A stretch of DNA of 64,000 nt from Kocuria carniphila (GTDB lineage Bacteria; Actinomycetota; Actinomycetes; Actinomycetales; Micrococcaceae). Where the stretch lies: assembly GCF_004136555.1 (NCBI RefSeq), contig NZ_NOIT01000010.1, positions 90,766 to 154,765 of the forward strand, in the 5' to 3' direction. Shown here in pieces: positions 55,552 to 63,910 of the stretch. The notes below the pieces were generated by a model that ran no database searches, was not told the origin of the DNA, and worked only from the letters and a program-made list of their open reading frames with translations. Numbering within the stretch: position 1 is the stretch's first letter; the number at the start of each line of letters is the position of its first letter. The position numbers were made by a program, and so were the translations under genes.

Positions 55552-56564
55552 CGTGCCGCCTCCCACGTCACTTCGGGGTCGGTCGGGGTTTTGGCGTCCG
55601 GGTGCAGCGCCCACCATGCGGCGCACGCGGCACGCCAGCCGTCCAGACTGTTTTCCGGGGCCTGGATCCGCACACCGTTGTCTCGTGCAACTGCGATGGC
55701 GTCACGGCACGTAGCGGTCACTTCTTGATCACTGTTGTCCTCGCGGGAAACCTGCGGATCGGGGTATGCCTTGTACAGTTCCCGCAAGTTACCCAGCAAG
55801 TACGTCGGTCGTTCCTGATCGCACGCGCGCAACACGGTTTCCGGAGTGTCCACTCCCGTGAACACTTCGATGCTTTCCATACCTGCGGCGTGGGCACCAC
55901 GGATATCGGTGTCGAGGCGGTCGCCCACCACCACGGGGCGCTGGCTTTTCGCGCGCTCGGCGGCCTCGTGGAACACCGGCGCCTGGGGTTTGCCCGCAAC
56001 TATGGGTTCGCGCCCCGTAGCAGCAGCCACCGCGGCCACCAGGGTGCCATTACCCGGCGCAATGCCGCGTTCCTTGGGAATCGTGAGGTCCGTGTTGGTG
56101 GCACACCACAGCACGGATTCATCGGCCAGCGTGTAGGCCGCCTCGGCCAGTTGTTCCCAACCCAATTTCGGATTGAAGCCCTGAACCACCGCGATGGGCT
56201 CTTCCGACTGCGACCAGACCGGGGTCAGACCAACGGCCTTGATCTCGTCCGCGAGCGCCTGCGCACCGGTGATCAGCACCTTGGCCTTCTCGGGGAGTCG
56301 ACCGGCCAGCAGCTTGGCCGCGGCTTGAGCGGAGCTGGCCACGTTACTTTCCCGGGTCGGCGCACCCAGTTCCGAGATGTGCTCAGCCACGGCGGCCGGT
56401 GGGCGTGACGCGTTATTCGTCACGTACATCACCGGCACGCCCATCTCCACGGCGCGGTTCAACGATTCGGGTCCCCCGTCAATGGCATCCGGGCCCGCGT
56501 AAACCACGCCGTCGAGATCACACAGCAGCGCGTCGAAGCGCCGGATCAGCGGCTCATCGGTCAT
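55548..56564 (-). CDS. HAD-superfamily sugar/nucleotide phosphatase
   Basis: 338 aa from ATG 56564. The HAD catalytic DLDGVVY motif is at residues 15-21, followed by VTNNASRPPA, a mid-domain VAGKPQAPVF (motif III lysine) and VVGDRLDTDIRGAHAAG. The C2-capped subfamily includes NagD-like and p-nitrophenylphosphatase enzymes. It overlaps the TPR gene by 11 bases; frame extension further upstream is antisense-quality and unused. Position matches Rv1692. Confidence 0.9.
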   Translation of the reverse strand: MTDEPLIRRFDALLCDLDGVVYAGPDAIDGGPESLNRAVEMGVPVMYVTNNASRPPAAVAEHISELGAPTRESNVASSAQAAAKLLAGRLPEKAKVLITGAQALADEIKAVGLTPVWSQSEEPIAVVQGFNPKLGWEQLAEAAYTLADESVLWCATNTDLTIPKERGIAPGNGTLVAAVAAATGREPIVAGKPQAPVFHEAAERAKSQRPVVVGDRLDTDIRGAHAAGMESIEVFTGVDTPETVLRACDQERPTYLLGNLRELYKAYPDPQVSREDNSDQEVTATCRDAIAVARDNGVRIQAPENSLDGWRAACAAWWALHPDAKTPTDPEVTWEAAR

Positions 56565-58836
56565 GGTTCTCGGAATCATCACCGGTTTCGGCGGTCTTCT
56601 CCATATCCGATGCAGGTGCCTCGGTGCGGGATTCGCCCCGCTCCATGGGAACGGTGGTCTCGAACGATTCCGCAATCGCGTTGTCGGCAACGGACGACTC
56701 AGCGACGTCGCCCGCTTCGGAATCCGCCCCGGGAGCCTGAGCATCAGTCGACACAGGCGCGGTCGATTCGGCCACGACATGGCCATTCGCCGTGGCGTCG
56801 TCTCCAGTCGCGGCGTCATCGGCGGCCGGCGTGCTGTCGTGGCTGTCGGCTGCCTCGGCAGCCGCAGCGGCGTCAGTGACCGATGGATCCGTGGACTCGG
56901 CCGCATCACCGACGTTCTCACTGTGGCGTTCCCCAGCCTCGCGGACGGTTTCCCTGGCGGCGTCGAGGTCGATATCGTCACCGAGGTCCACGATCTCCGG
57001 TTCGGAGAACTGACCCAGTCCGAGTGCGGCCTCGGCCACGATGGCCTGGCGTTCCCAGCTCAGGGCCTCCTTGTCACGGCCGACACCGCGCAGTGCTTCC
57101 GCGTACGCCCGGAACAAACGCGGGCTGTAGGAGAACCCGCGGTTCTTGTCGAGTTGCGGGATCTGCAGTGCCGCCAACGATGCCTGCTTGTCTCCGGCGT
57201 CGGAATGGATGCCGGACACCACGATGGCCAGCTCAACCTTGCCAGCAGCATCCAACTTCTCGACCGCGCTCGACTGAGCTTCCTCGAGTGCCTTCTCAGC
57301 TTTGCCCAGGGCGCGCTGACAATCCACGATGAGCGGCAAGTGTTCTTCCGAGCCGGAAATGCGGCGATGGGTCCGCAGTTCCTTGAGAGCCAGCGCGTAA
57401 TCCTCGGCGGCGTAGGCAGCCACACCCGTTGCTTCACGGACAACCGCAATGCGGCCGGCCTTCCGCACGGCCGCATTGGCGTGCTCGAGCGCGAACTCGG
57501 GATCCACCTCCAGGTAACGCGCAGCCATGACCAGGTGCTGGGCGACCCGCTCCGCATTGCGAGGTTCCAGTGCCTCGAGCTGACGACGCGTGGGCTTGTC
57601 GACCTCGCGACCCGTGACGTCCTCGTCGATGTCGGGCGCAATGAACCGGGGCTTGTCCAGATCGTTCAGATCCCGTCGGGTCATGCGCTCTTCGCGGTCA
57701 GCGTCCCTGCGGCGATCGTCGCCACCAAAGTTATCGCGGCGCCGATCATCACGGCGACCACCGGAACGGTCGTCACGGCGGAAGTCCTTGCGGCCGTCTG
57801 GGCGGCCACCACGATCATCACGACGATCCCCACCGCGATCGTCACGACGTCCCTCACCTGAACGGCGGTCGTCACGGCGGAAGTCCTTGCGTCCATCGGG
57901 ACGGCCACCGCGGTCATCACGACGGACATCACGGCGATCCCCGCCCCGGTCATCACGACGTCCATCGAAGGAACGACGGTCGTCCGAACGGCCTCCACGG
58001 TCGTTGCGCCGGTCATCGGTGCGGTCTCCGTAGGACCGACGGTCGTTGCGGTCGTTACGGGGACGATCATCCCAGCGTCGGTTCTCGCGACGGTCGCCTC
58101 CGCCGTATCCCTCGGTGCGTCGACCATCGGAACGGCCCCCGCGGTCATCACGGCGGTCGTTGGTCCGATCATCACGGCGGAAGTCCCTACGATCTCCACC
58201 CCGGTCATCACGGGGACCGTCGAAGGAACGGCGGTCATCACGCCGATCGCCGGAACCGCCCCGGTCGTCACGGCGGTCGCCGGAACCACTGCGGTCTTCC
58301 CAGGTACGGCTGCGGTTGCCGGTCTCACGTTTGCGTTCCCAGTCACCACTGCGTCGTTCCGAGCGGTGGCCGTCCTTGCGGTCCTGGAAACGATCGAACT
58401 GACGGCTCTGGCCCTTACGATCACCGGAGCGGCCGTCCGAGCGATCGTTGCGTGGGCGATCGTCCCACCGGCGGGGTTCGCGGCGGTCATCGCCGCCCTG
58501 GTTGTCGCGGCGTCGATCATCGCGCCGGTCCCCGGCCCGATCGTCACGACGATCATCGCGACGGAAGTCCCTGCGATCTCCGCCGCGGTCATCACGGCGT
58601 CCGTCGAAGGAACGACGGTCATCGCGGCGGTCCCCACCTCGGGTGTCATCCCGGCGATCATTACGACCGCCCTCGCGGCGGTCGTCCCGACGATCCCTCG
58701 AACCGCCGCGATCTTGCCAGGAGCGATCCCGATCTCCTCGGTTGTTCCAGCCGCCGGGCCCGCCCGAGCCGCGGCGTCGGTCTCCGCCGGAACGCTCGGA
58801 ATTGTCGCGGGAACCGTACTGTTCGGAATCGGTCAA
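56554..58836 (-). CDS. TPR protein with giant Arg/Asp/Gly-rich disordered N-terminus
   Basis: 760 aa. Residues 1 to about 380 are almost only R, D, G, S, N and E, built from imperfect repeats such as GDRRDDRR, SFDGRRDDRGGDRRD and RRWDDRPRNDRND. About 385-620 is an all-helical tetratricopeptide-like domain (AERVAQHLVMAARYLE, AAYAAEDYALALKELR). The end is an Ala/Asp/Glu/Ser tail. Its chromosomal position matches Rv1691. The RGG-like first half suggests RNA binding or condensate formation; this is inference. Confidence 0.85.
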   Translation of the reverse strand: MTDSEQYGSRDNSERSGGDRRRGSGGPGGWNNRGDRDRSWQDRGGSRDRRDDRREGGRNDRRDDTRGGDRRDDRRSFDGRRDDRGGDRRDFRRDDRRDDRAGDRRDDRRRDNQGGDDRREPRRWDDRPRNDRSDGRSGDRKGQSRQFDRFQDRKDGHRSERRSGDWERKRETGNRSRTWEDRSGSGDRRDDRGGSGDRRDDRRSFDGPRDDRGGDRRDFRRDDRTNDRRDDRGGRSDGRRTEGYGGGDRRENRRWDDRPRNDRNDRRSYGDRTDDRRNDRGGRSDDRRSFDGRRDDRGGDRRDVRRDDRGGRPDGRKDFRRDDRRSGEGRRDDRGGDRRDDRGGRPDGRKDFRRDDRSGGRRDDRRRDNFGGDDRRRDADREERMTRRDLNDLDKPRFIAPDIDEDVTGREVDKPTRRQLEALEPRNAERVAQHLVMAARYLEVDPEFALEHANAAVRKAGRIAVVREATGVAAYAAEDYALALKELRTHRRISGSEEHLPLIVDCQRALGKAEKALEEAQSSAVEKLDAAGKVELAIVVSGIHSDAGDKQASLAALQIPQLDKNRGFSYSPRLFRAYAEALRGVGRDKEALSWERQAIVAEAALGLGQFSEPEIVDLGDDIDLDAARETVREAGERHSENVGDAAESTDPSVTDAAAAAEAADSHDSTPAADDAATGDDATANGHVVAESTAPVSTDAQAPGADSEAGDVAESSVADNAIAESFETTVPMERGESRTEAPASDMEKTAETGDDSENHDR

Positions 58837-58917
58837 AGGGATCTCCTTGTGGGCCCGAGGGCCAAAAGCGTGGAAGCGACATGATGAGTCGCGGTAGTGT
58901 TCATTGCATTCTACAAA

Positions 58918-58938
58918 GGGGACGCGGTCGGCGTCCCC
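58918..58938 (-). terminator. Orphan terminator-like hairpin upstream of TPR gene
   Basis: Perfect 8-bp GC-rich stem (GGGGACGC at 58918-58925, GCGTCCCC at 58931-58938), loop of five bases, followed on the minus strand by TTTGTAG. It precedes the TPR gene, and the next plus-strand gene is divergent, so it terminates no visible gene. Confidence 0.55.
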
Positions 58939-59063
58939 TCAACCGTGGGTCAGCTTGGTCACCGCCGGTCGAAACGGACGGTGTCAGCGACATCGGCGCG
59001 ACCACAATCGTGAGAACGTGTCGTTGAACCAATACCCCTCCTTGTCCCGAGAGATCTTGAACC

Positions 59064-60278
59064 ATGAGTCTTCGTTCCCTGTCCAAAAACCTGCTGTTGC
59101 GGGTGCTGGTGGCCATCGTGCTGGGCATCGTGTGCGGAATGCTCTTCCCAGAAGGCGTCGCACGAGTTTTCCTGACCTTCAACGGCATTTTCAGCCAGTT
59201 CCTGGGATTCCTGATCCCCGTGTTGATCGTGGCCCTGGTAACCCCTGCCATTGCGGACCTCGGGCGTGGCGCGGGCAAGTGGCTGGCTGTCACCGCGGGC
59301 ATTGCCTACGGATCCACAGTCTTTGCCGGCCTCTTGGCGTTCCTGGTGGCCAAGGCGAGCTATCCGTGGCTGCTGGGTGACCGAGGTTCTGTAGGTTCCT
59401 TGGAGAACCCGGAGGACCACGCGTTGTCCGGGTTCTTCGAAATCACCATGCCACCCGTGTTCGATGTCATGACCGCACTGGTGCTGTCCTTCTGCCTGGG
59501 CGTGGGCATCACCATGATCAAGGGCAACTCGCTCCACAAGGGCTTCGATGAGCTGAGGATCATCATCATGATGATCGTGGAAAAGGTCATTATCCCGCTT
59601 CTGCCCATCTATATCTTTGGCATGTTCATGAGCATCACCATGAACGGGCAGATCACCACCATCATTTCCACGTTCTTCCGCATCGTGATCCTGGCGTTCA
59701 TCATGACCGTGGTCATCCTGATCATCCAGTACCTGGTCGCCGGAATCGTGGCCAAGCGCAACCCGTTCGTGCTGCTCAAAAACATGCTCCCGGCCTACGC
59801 CACCGCCCTGGGCACGTCGTCCTCCGCGGCCACCATCCCGGTGACCCTCAAGTGCGCAGCACGTAACGGTGTGGACGACCGGGTGGCCGGGTTCACCATT
59901 CCCTTGTGCGCCACGATCCACCTTTCGGGTTCCACCATGAAAATCGTGCTGTTCTCGTTGGCGATCATGACGATCACGGGCATGCCCATCAATTCGTGGC
60001 AGTACGTGGGCTTCATCTTCCTGCTGGGCGTCACCATGGTGGCGGCTCCCGGTGTGCCCGGCGGCGCCATCATGGCTGCGGTGGGCATCCTGCAGTCCGT
60101 GCTCGGCTTCGACGAGACGGCCGTTGGTCTCATGATCGCGACCTACATCGCCATCGACTCGTTCGGCACCGCGTGCAACGTGACCGGTGACGGCGCGATC
60201 GCAACCATCATGGATCGCATCCTGAAGAACCGCCGCCACGACCTGAAGGCGCCGGAGGACTCCCCCGTCTCGGCCTGA
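59064..60278 (+). CDS. Serine/threonine:sodium symporter SstT-like
   Basis: 404 aa DAACS-family transporter. HP1 serine motif GTSSSAATIPVTLK (about 250-263), helix 7 TIHLSGSTMK, HP2 loop AAPGVPGGAIMA and FGTACNVTGDG. It lacks the cytosolic extensions of DctA. It fits SstT-type small neutral amino acid uptake better than dicarboxylate, but substrate is uncertain. Monocistronic. Confidence 0.82.
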   Translation: MSLRSLSKNLLLRVLVAIVLGIVCGMLFPEGVARVFLTFNGIFSQFLGFLIPVLIVALVTPAIADLGRGAGKWLAVTAGIAYGSTVFAGLLAFLVAKASYPWLLGDRGSVGSLENPEDHALSGFFEITMPPVFDVMTALVLSFCLGVGITMIKGNSLHKGFDELRIIIMMIVEKVIIPLLPIYIFGMFMSITMNGQITTIISTFFRIVILAFIMTVVILIIQYLVAGIVAKRNPFVLLKNMLPAYATALGTSSSAATIPVTLKCAARNGVDDRVAGFTIPLCATIHLSGSTMKIVLFSLAIMTITGMPINSWQYVGFIFLLGVTMVAAPGVPGGAIMAAVGILQSVLGFDETAVGLMIATYIAIDSFGTACNVTGDGAIATIMDRILKNRRHDLKAPEDSPVSA

Positions 60279-60296
60279 CGGCTTTAGGAGCCCTTC

Positions 60297-60347
60297 AATT
60301 GACGACGGCGCCGCGCGAGCAATTCTCGCGCGGCGCCGTCGTCAATT
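60297..60347. repeat. 23-bp perfect palindrome downstream of symporter
   Basis: Arms 60297-60319 and 60325-60347 are exact reverse complements around CAATT. No U-tract follows on either strand. It lies 19 bases after the symporter stop and probably acts as a strong transcript end, though it could be an inserted palindromic element. Confidence 0.75.
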
Positions 60348-60453
60348 AATCCCATCGGTAGTTGTGGGAAGACCGGCCGCCGGATTGAATGGAGGAATCA
60401 TGGCGCGCTCGACCGCGCCGAGCTAGAGGCCCCCGATCAAGGAGTCCGTACCC

Positions 60454-60981
60454 GTGATAAACAGCGCCCCTCAGAATTTCGACGGCACCTACGAGGTGAT
60501 TGACGACCGACCCGCGATCGTCTTCGAACGCGAGTATCCGGCCGCCCCGTCCCAGCTGTGGGCCACCATGGCCACCGCCCCGGCCATGAGCCGTTGGTTC
60601 CCTTCGCGGGTGCAACTCAACGCGCACCAGGGCGGGGGCATCGTGTTCACCGGCGATCCGCACATGGAGTCCAGCACCGGAACGGTGACCGATTGGGAAC
60701 CGGAACGCCATTGGTCGTTCACGTGGGGCGACTCGGAGGTCGATATCTCGGTCGAACCCGCTCCGGAAGGTAGCAATCTAACGTTCATCGAGTTCCTCGA
60801 GGCGGAGAATACTGCTGCCCGTAATGCCGCCGGATGGCACGTGTGTCTCCACGCGATGCAGAGTGTGCTCACCGGTGACACCATGACCACTCCCCTGGAC
60901 TGGGAGCCGGTGTACCGCGGGTATGCGGAGAAGGGGCTGCCCACCGGCGCCGTGGTGCCCGGTATCAACGACAAGAACTGA
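60454..60981 (+). CDS. SRPBCC/AHSA1-like START-domain protein
   Basis: 175 aa. Helix-grip fold: AIVFEREYPAAPSQLWATMA strand-helix opening, FTGDPHMESSTGTVTDWEPERHWSFTW strands, and the long final helix AAGWHVCLHAMQSVL. Members bind hydrophobic ligands or regulate Hsp90. The start is GTG 60454 with AAGGAG upstream. Monocistronic with its own terminator. Confidence 0.82.
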   Translation: MINSAPQNFDGTYEVIDDRPAIVFEREYPAAPSQLWATMATAPAMSRWFPSRVQLNAHQGGGIVFTGDPHMESSTGTVTDWEPERHWSFTWGDSEVDISVEPAPEGSNLTFIEFLEAENTAARNAAGWHVCLHAMQSVLTGDTMTTPLDWEPVYRGYAEKGLPTGAVVPGINDKN

Positions 60982-60994
60982 CGACACCACACGC

Positions 60995-61036
60995 ACAACG
61001 AGGGACTCACCCCGTCTCGGGTGAGTCCCTCGTTGT
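60995..61036 (+). terminator. Terminator after SRPBCC gene
   Basis: 18-bp perfect stem (60995-61012 with 61019-61036), loop CGTCTC, 14 bases after the stop. It also faces the convergent minus-strand gene ending at 61069 and can serve both. Confidence 0.9.
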
Positions 61037-61068
61037 CTGGCGCGGCGGTTGATGCGGACCGCGTCTGG

Positions 61069-61548
61069 TTAGGCAACGCCCATGATATTGATGCCCGCCG
61101 TGGCGAATCCCGCGAACACCACACCCCACAGGACAATCGCGATGACCTGCCAGAAAATGATTTTGCCCTTGGCCACGCCCGCGCCGGCCATCATGGACGA
61201 GGTGATCTGGCTCGGCAGGAACCACTGGCCGATCAGCGACACACCGGCCACACCGTACTTCTCGAACAGGCGGTAGAACTTCTGTTTCCGCTTGCTGGGT
61301 TCTGCCGCCGGCTTGTTCTTCCGGAACAGGTTGTGCAGTTTTTCAGCGCCGAGCACCAGAACGAGCATCGAGACGATGTTGCCGAGGACCGCAAACGGAA
61401 CGGTGATGTACAGGGGCACGCCCGCAACCACGCCCAAGAACGATGACCCGTAGGACTCGATGAACGGGATGGCCCCGCCGAGCATCAGGAAGAACGCCTG
61501 TGCCATGGGTCCTGCGGCTTCTACGGAGGTCTGCAACCATTCGAGCAT
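61069..61548 (-). CDS. Small multidrug export-family membrane protein
   Basis: 159 aa, four hydrophobic helices. The GGAIPFIESYGSSF motif (about 24-37) and LIGQWFLPSQITSSMMAGAG (about 103-122) match the Sm_multidrug_ex family (PF06695). Basic cytosolic loop KNKPAAEPSKRKQKF between helices 2 and 3. ATG with AAAGGA upstream. Divergent from the two-component system at 61724, which may control it. Confidence 0.82.
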   Translation of the reverse strand: MLEWLQTSVEAAGPMAQAFFLMLGGAIPFIESYGSSFLGVVAGVPLYITVPFAVLGNIVSMLVLVLGAEKLHNLFRKNKPAAEPSKRKQKFYRLFEKYGVAGVSLIGQWFLPSQITSSMMAGAGVAKGKIIFWQVIAIVLWGVVFAGFATAGINIMGVA

Positions 61549-61642
61549 TGGTCTGTTCCTTTCAATCTGTGAACCGGCGAGTTCCGGTTGGCTTGCTGAG
61601 TACTACTCTTCCGGGATCCGTTCCGAGCCGTTAGTGTCGCCC

Positions 61643-61723
61643 TGTCATGAGTAGCGCGTGCGGTGTCATCAAACCCGTATGACAGCTGTCATATCGGAGG
61701 TGAGCAGCGCTTAGGCTGTTGCC
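61643..61723. promoter_or_regulatory. TGTCAT repeat array and leaderless promoter
   Basis: TGTCAT occurs at 61643, 61664 and 61687, spaced 21 and 23 bases, and its complement ATGACA at 61679. The latter pair forms the perfect 16-bp palindrome TATGACAGCTGTCATA at 61678-61693. A TAGGCT element at 61712-61717 is 6 bases before the kinase ATG, so the kinase mRNA is probably leaderless. Likely the binding region of the NarL-type regulator encoded downstream. Confidence 0.6.
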
Positions 61724-63034
61724 ATGGCCCTTCCCTCGGACCGCTCAACGGCAAGTCGAAACCCGACACTCGGTAGTTCAACCGCGGCGTCGGTGCACCA
61801 GCGCCGAAACATGGCGGTGGTGTGGTGGAGCACCTACCTCTCGCTCATCTTCCTGGCGATCTTCATCTACGGCCTGGCATTGCTGGTCAGGGTGGCTCAA
61901 GATCCACAACTCGTCGCGTTGGTGGTGGCTGCCCTGGGCGCACTCGCGATCGTGCCCTGGGCCATGACGGTTCTCAGAGCTCGCCGAGGGATCGACAACG
62001 CAACGTTCCGTACCCCCACCATGGCCTGCGCCGGTATTCTCGCGTTCGCCAGCGCGCTGATCAGCTTGTGGTCTCCACCCGCTTTTGGGGTCGGCGCGCT
62101 TCCACTCGCGCTCGTGCTGGCCACGGCCGCACTGTCGCTCTCCAAAGGCCGTTGGTGGGTCATCTTCGCAGCGTTGTTCCTACCCGCTGCTCACTTGTCC
62201 TTGGCGATCGCGCTCAATGGAACCCCGGCCGAATCTCGTGACCTCATCACAGTCACCTGGCTCTCGTTCTTCACCGTGTTGGGTGTTCCCACGTCCTTAT
62301 GGGTCTGGGCCGTCATGGTCGAACTCGATGTCACCCGCCAACAGGCGGCGGAACTAGCCATCACCAATGAACGATTGCGGTTCGCGGCCGACCTCCACGA
62401 CGTACAGGGCCATCATCTCCAGGTCATCAGCCTCAAGACAGATCTCGCGTCCCGCTTGCTGGCCAAAGACAGGCCCGACGCCGCCGCGCCCCACATTCTC
62501 GAAGCCCACGACGCCGCTCAGACCGCCCTGCAAGAGACTCGCGCTCTGGTTCAGGGCTACAGGAAGACCACACTCACTCAGGAGCTCAACAACGCTTCGG
62601 CCGTCTTGGAATCGGCGGGCGTCAAAACCAATGTCACCGTGCCGGAGCTCATTGCTACGTGGTCCCAACAGCCAGAATCCACAGAACTCGGCTCTGTCCT
62701 GGGACTCGCCGTCCGCGAGGCGACCACGAACATCCTGCGGCATTCTCACGCGGGTACCGCTGACTTCGACCTGACGCTTGGCAGCGGACCATCGGTTCAC
62801 GGTGCGGCGGTCGTCGAGCTGAGAATCCGCAACGACGGCGCTCCCGCCCTGGTAACTCAGGCGTCAGTCAATTCCCATGCCAGTTCAGGGCTGGACGGAC
62901 TCAGACGACGCCTCGCCGACATCGGCGGGCAGCTCAACACGGAGACGACAACGAACCAGGAATTCATCCTCCGGGTCTCGGTACCCAGATCAATGGACTT
63001 CCCAGCCGCACACGACAAGGACGACTCACAGTGA
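61724..63034 (+). CDS. Sensor histidine kinase, NarL/DesK class
   Basis: 436 aa. Five or six membrane helices in residues 30-205, then a HisKA_3 box with FAADLHDVQGHHLQVISLK (about 224-242; phosphoacceptor His in DLHD). HATPase_c follows with VREATTNILRHSHA and GLDGLRRRLADIGG. The membrane sensor lacks an extracytoplasmic domain, as in DesK and other intramembrane-sensing kinases. Coupled to its response regulator by a GTGA overlap. Confidence 0.9.
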   Translation: MALPSDRSTASRNPTLGSSTAASVHQRRNMAVVWWSTYLSLIFLAIFIYGLALLVRVAQDPQLVALVVAALGALAIVPWAMTVLRARRGIDNATFRTPTMACAGILAFASALISLWSPPAFGVGALPLALVLATAALSLSKGRWWVIFAALFLPAAHLSLAIALNGTPAESRDLITVTWLSFFTVLGVPTSLWVWAVMVELDVTRQQAAELAITNERLRFAADLHDVQGHHLQVISLKTDLASRLLAKDRPDAAAPHILEAHDAAQTALQETRALVQGYRKTTLTQELNNASAVLESAGVKTNVTVPELIATWSQQPESTELGSVLGLAVREATTNILRHSHAGTADFDLTLGSGPSVHGAAVVELRIRNDGAPALVTQASVNSHASSGLDGLRRRLADIGGQLNTETTTNQEFILRVSVPRSMDFPAAHDKDDSQ

Positions 63035-63645
63035 ACAGTTCCCCCATTTCCATCGTGCTCGCCGACGACGAGCACCTGATCCGCGGCGCCCTTGCGGCCC
63101 TGTTGGACCTTGAGGACGACTTCGCCGTGGTCGCTGAGGTCGACAACGGTACGGACGCGCTGGCTGCAGCACATCAACACGGCCCCACAGTGTGTGTCTT
63201 GGACCTTGAAATGCCTCCCACCGACGGAGTGGACACCGCATCGAACATCCTCCGAGAGATCGACACACACATCGTGATGGTGACCCGTCACGCCCGCCCA
63301 GGAGTGCTGCGGCGAGCACTAGCGGCCGGCGTCAAAGGTTTCGTACCCAAGTCCACCCCGTCGGAGAAACTCGCTGAGGTGATCCGTACCGTAGCCGGCG
63401 GCGCGCGCTATGTGGATCCAGAGATCGCAGCCAGTGCGCTCACCGGAACGGACTGTCCGCTGTCCGAGCGGGAACTCGACGTGCTCCGCGCAACCACGGA
63501 ACACGACACCCTGGCCCAAACCGCCCAGGAGCTCCACCTGGCCGCGGGCACAGTTCGGAACTACGTTTCCTCGGCCATTGCCAAACTCGGTGTCAGCAGC
63601 CGGCAGCAGGCTGCTCAGAAAGCCTGGGAGGAAGGCTGGATCTGA
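63031..63645 (+). CDS. Response regulator, NarL/LuxR class
   Basis: 204 aa. Receiver domain with DDE at 11-13 and phosphoacceptor Asp in VCVLDLEMPPTDGVD (about 53), Lys near 103 (VPKST). LuxR-type helix-turn-helix at about 140-200 (LSERELDVLRATTEHDTLAQ, AAGTVRNYVSSAIAKLGV). Output probably acts on the TGTCAT array upstream and on the divergent export gene. Confidence 0.9.
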   Translation: MNSSPISIVLADDEHLIRGALAALLDLEDDFAVVAEVDNGTDALAAAHQHGPTVCVLDLEMPPTDGVDTASNILREIDTHIVMVTRHARPGVLRRALAAGVKGFVPKSTPSEKLAEVIRTVAGGARYVDPEIAASALTGTDCPLSERELDVLRATTEHDTLAQTAQELHLAAGTVRNYVSSAIAKLGVSSRQQAAQKAWEEGWI

Positions 63646-63681
63646 CGGGACACACCCTCTTGAATCCGTATTAAATGCAGA

Positions 63682-63731
63682 AGGGGCTGGTTCGGGAACC
63701 CCAAGACGGAGTTACCCGAACCAGCCCCTTT
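63682..63731 (+). terminator. Terminator of the two-component operon
   Basis: 16-bp perfect stem (63682-63697 with 63716-63731) with an inner AAC/GTT extension, followed by TTTCATG. It lies 36 bases after the response-regulator stop. Confidence 0.85.
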
Positions 63732-63732
63732 T

Positions 63733-63862
63733 CATGCACCGCCCCCGTTGGTGGCCGGGCCATGGCCCAACCCCACGGGCGTTCAATGAGAGGAAGCCAT
63801 GAACAGTCCTCCCCGCGTTCGTGGGGTAGCTGCCCATGGCTTCGACCATGAGTGTTAAATGC
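63733..63862. other. Hairpin-rich spacer with a CRISPR-repeat lookalike
   Basis: No gene. It contains the palindrome GGGCCATGGCCC at 63758-63769 inside an imperfect longer hairpin. It also has GAAGCCATG (63793-63801) facing CATGGCTTC (63835-63843), which together enclose a 29-base CCCC/GGGG hairpin at 63806-63834. Confidence 0.45.
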
Positions 63863-63902
63863 GTTGAGGGGATACACACCCGCGGGTGTGTATCCCCTCA
63901 AC
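63863..63902 (-). terminator. rRNA operon terminator
   Basis: A 40-base perfect palindrome (20-bp arms, no spacer) located 8 bases past the 3' end of the 5S rRNA gene on the minus strand. The minus-strand continuation is GCATTTAACAC. Fits as the main terminator of the ribosomal RNA operon entering from the right. Confidence 0.85.
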
Positions 63903-63910
63903 TGACGTTA

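Noticed and set aside
57590..58897. Long plus-strand frames rich in Arg and Ser opposite the TPR gene
   Set aside because: They are complements of the Arg/Asp repeats of the minus-strand gene, overlap in several frames and have no ribosome sites.
63733..63862. CRISPR array
   Set aside because: Only one repeat-like unit, no spacers and no cas genes, so an array cannot be claimed; the single unit is reported as a finding.
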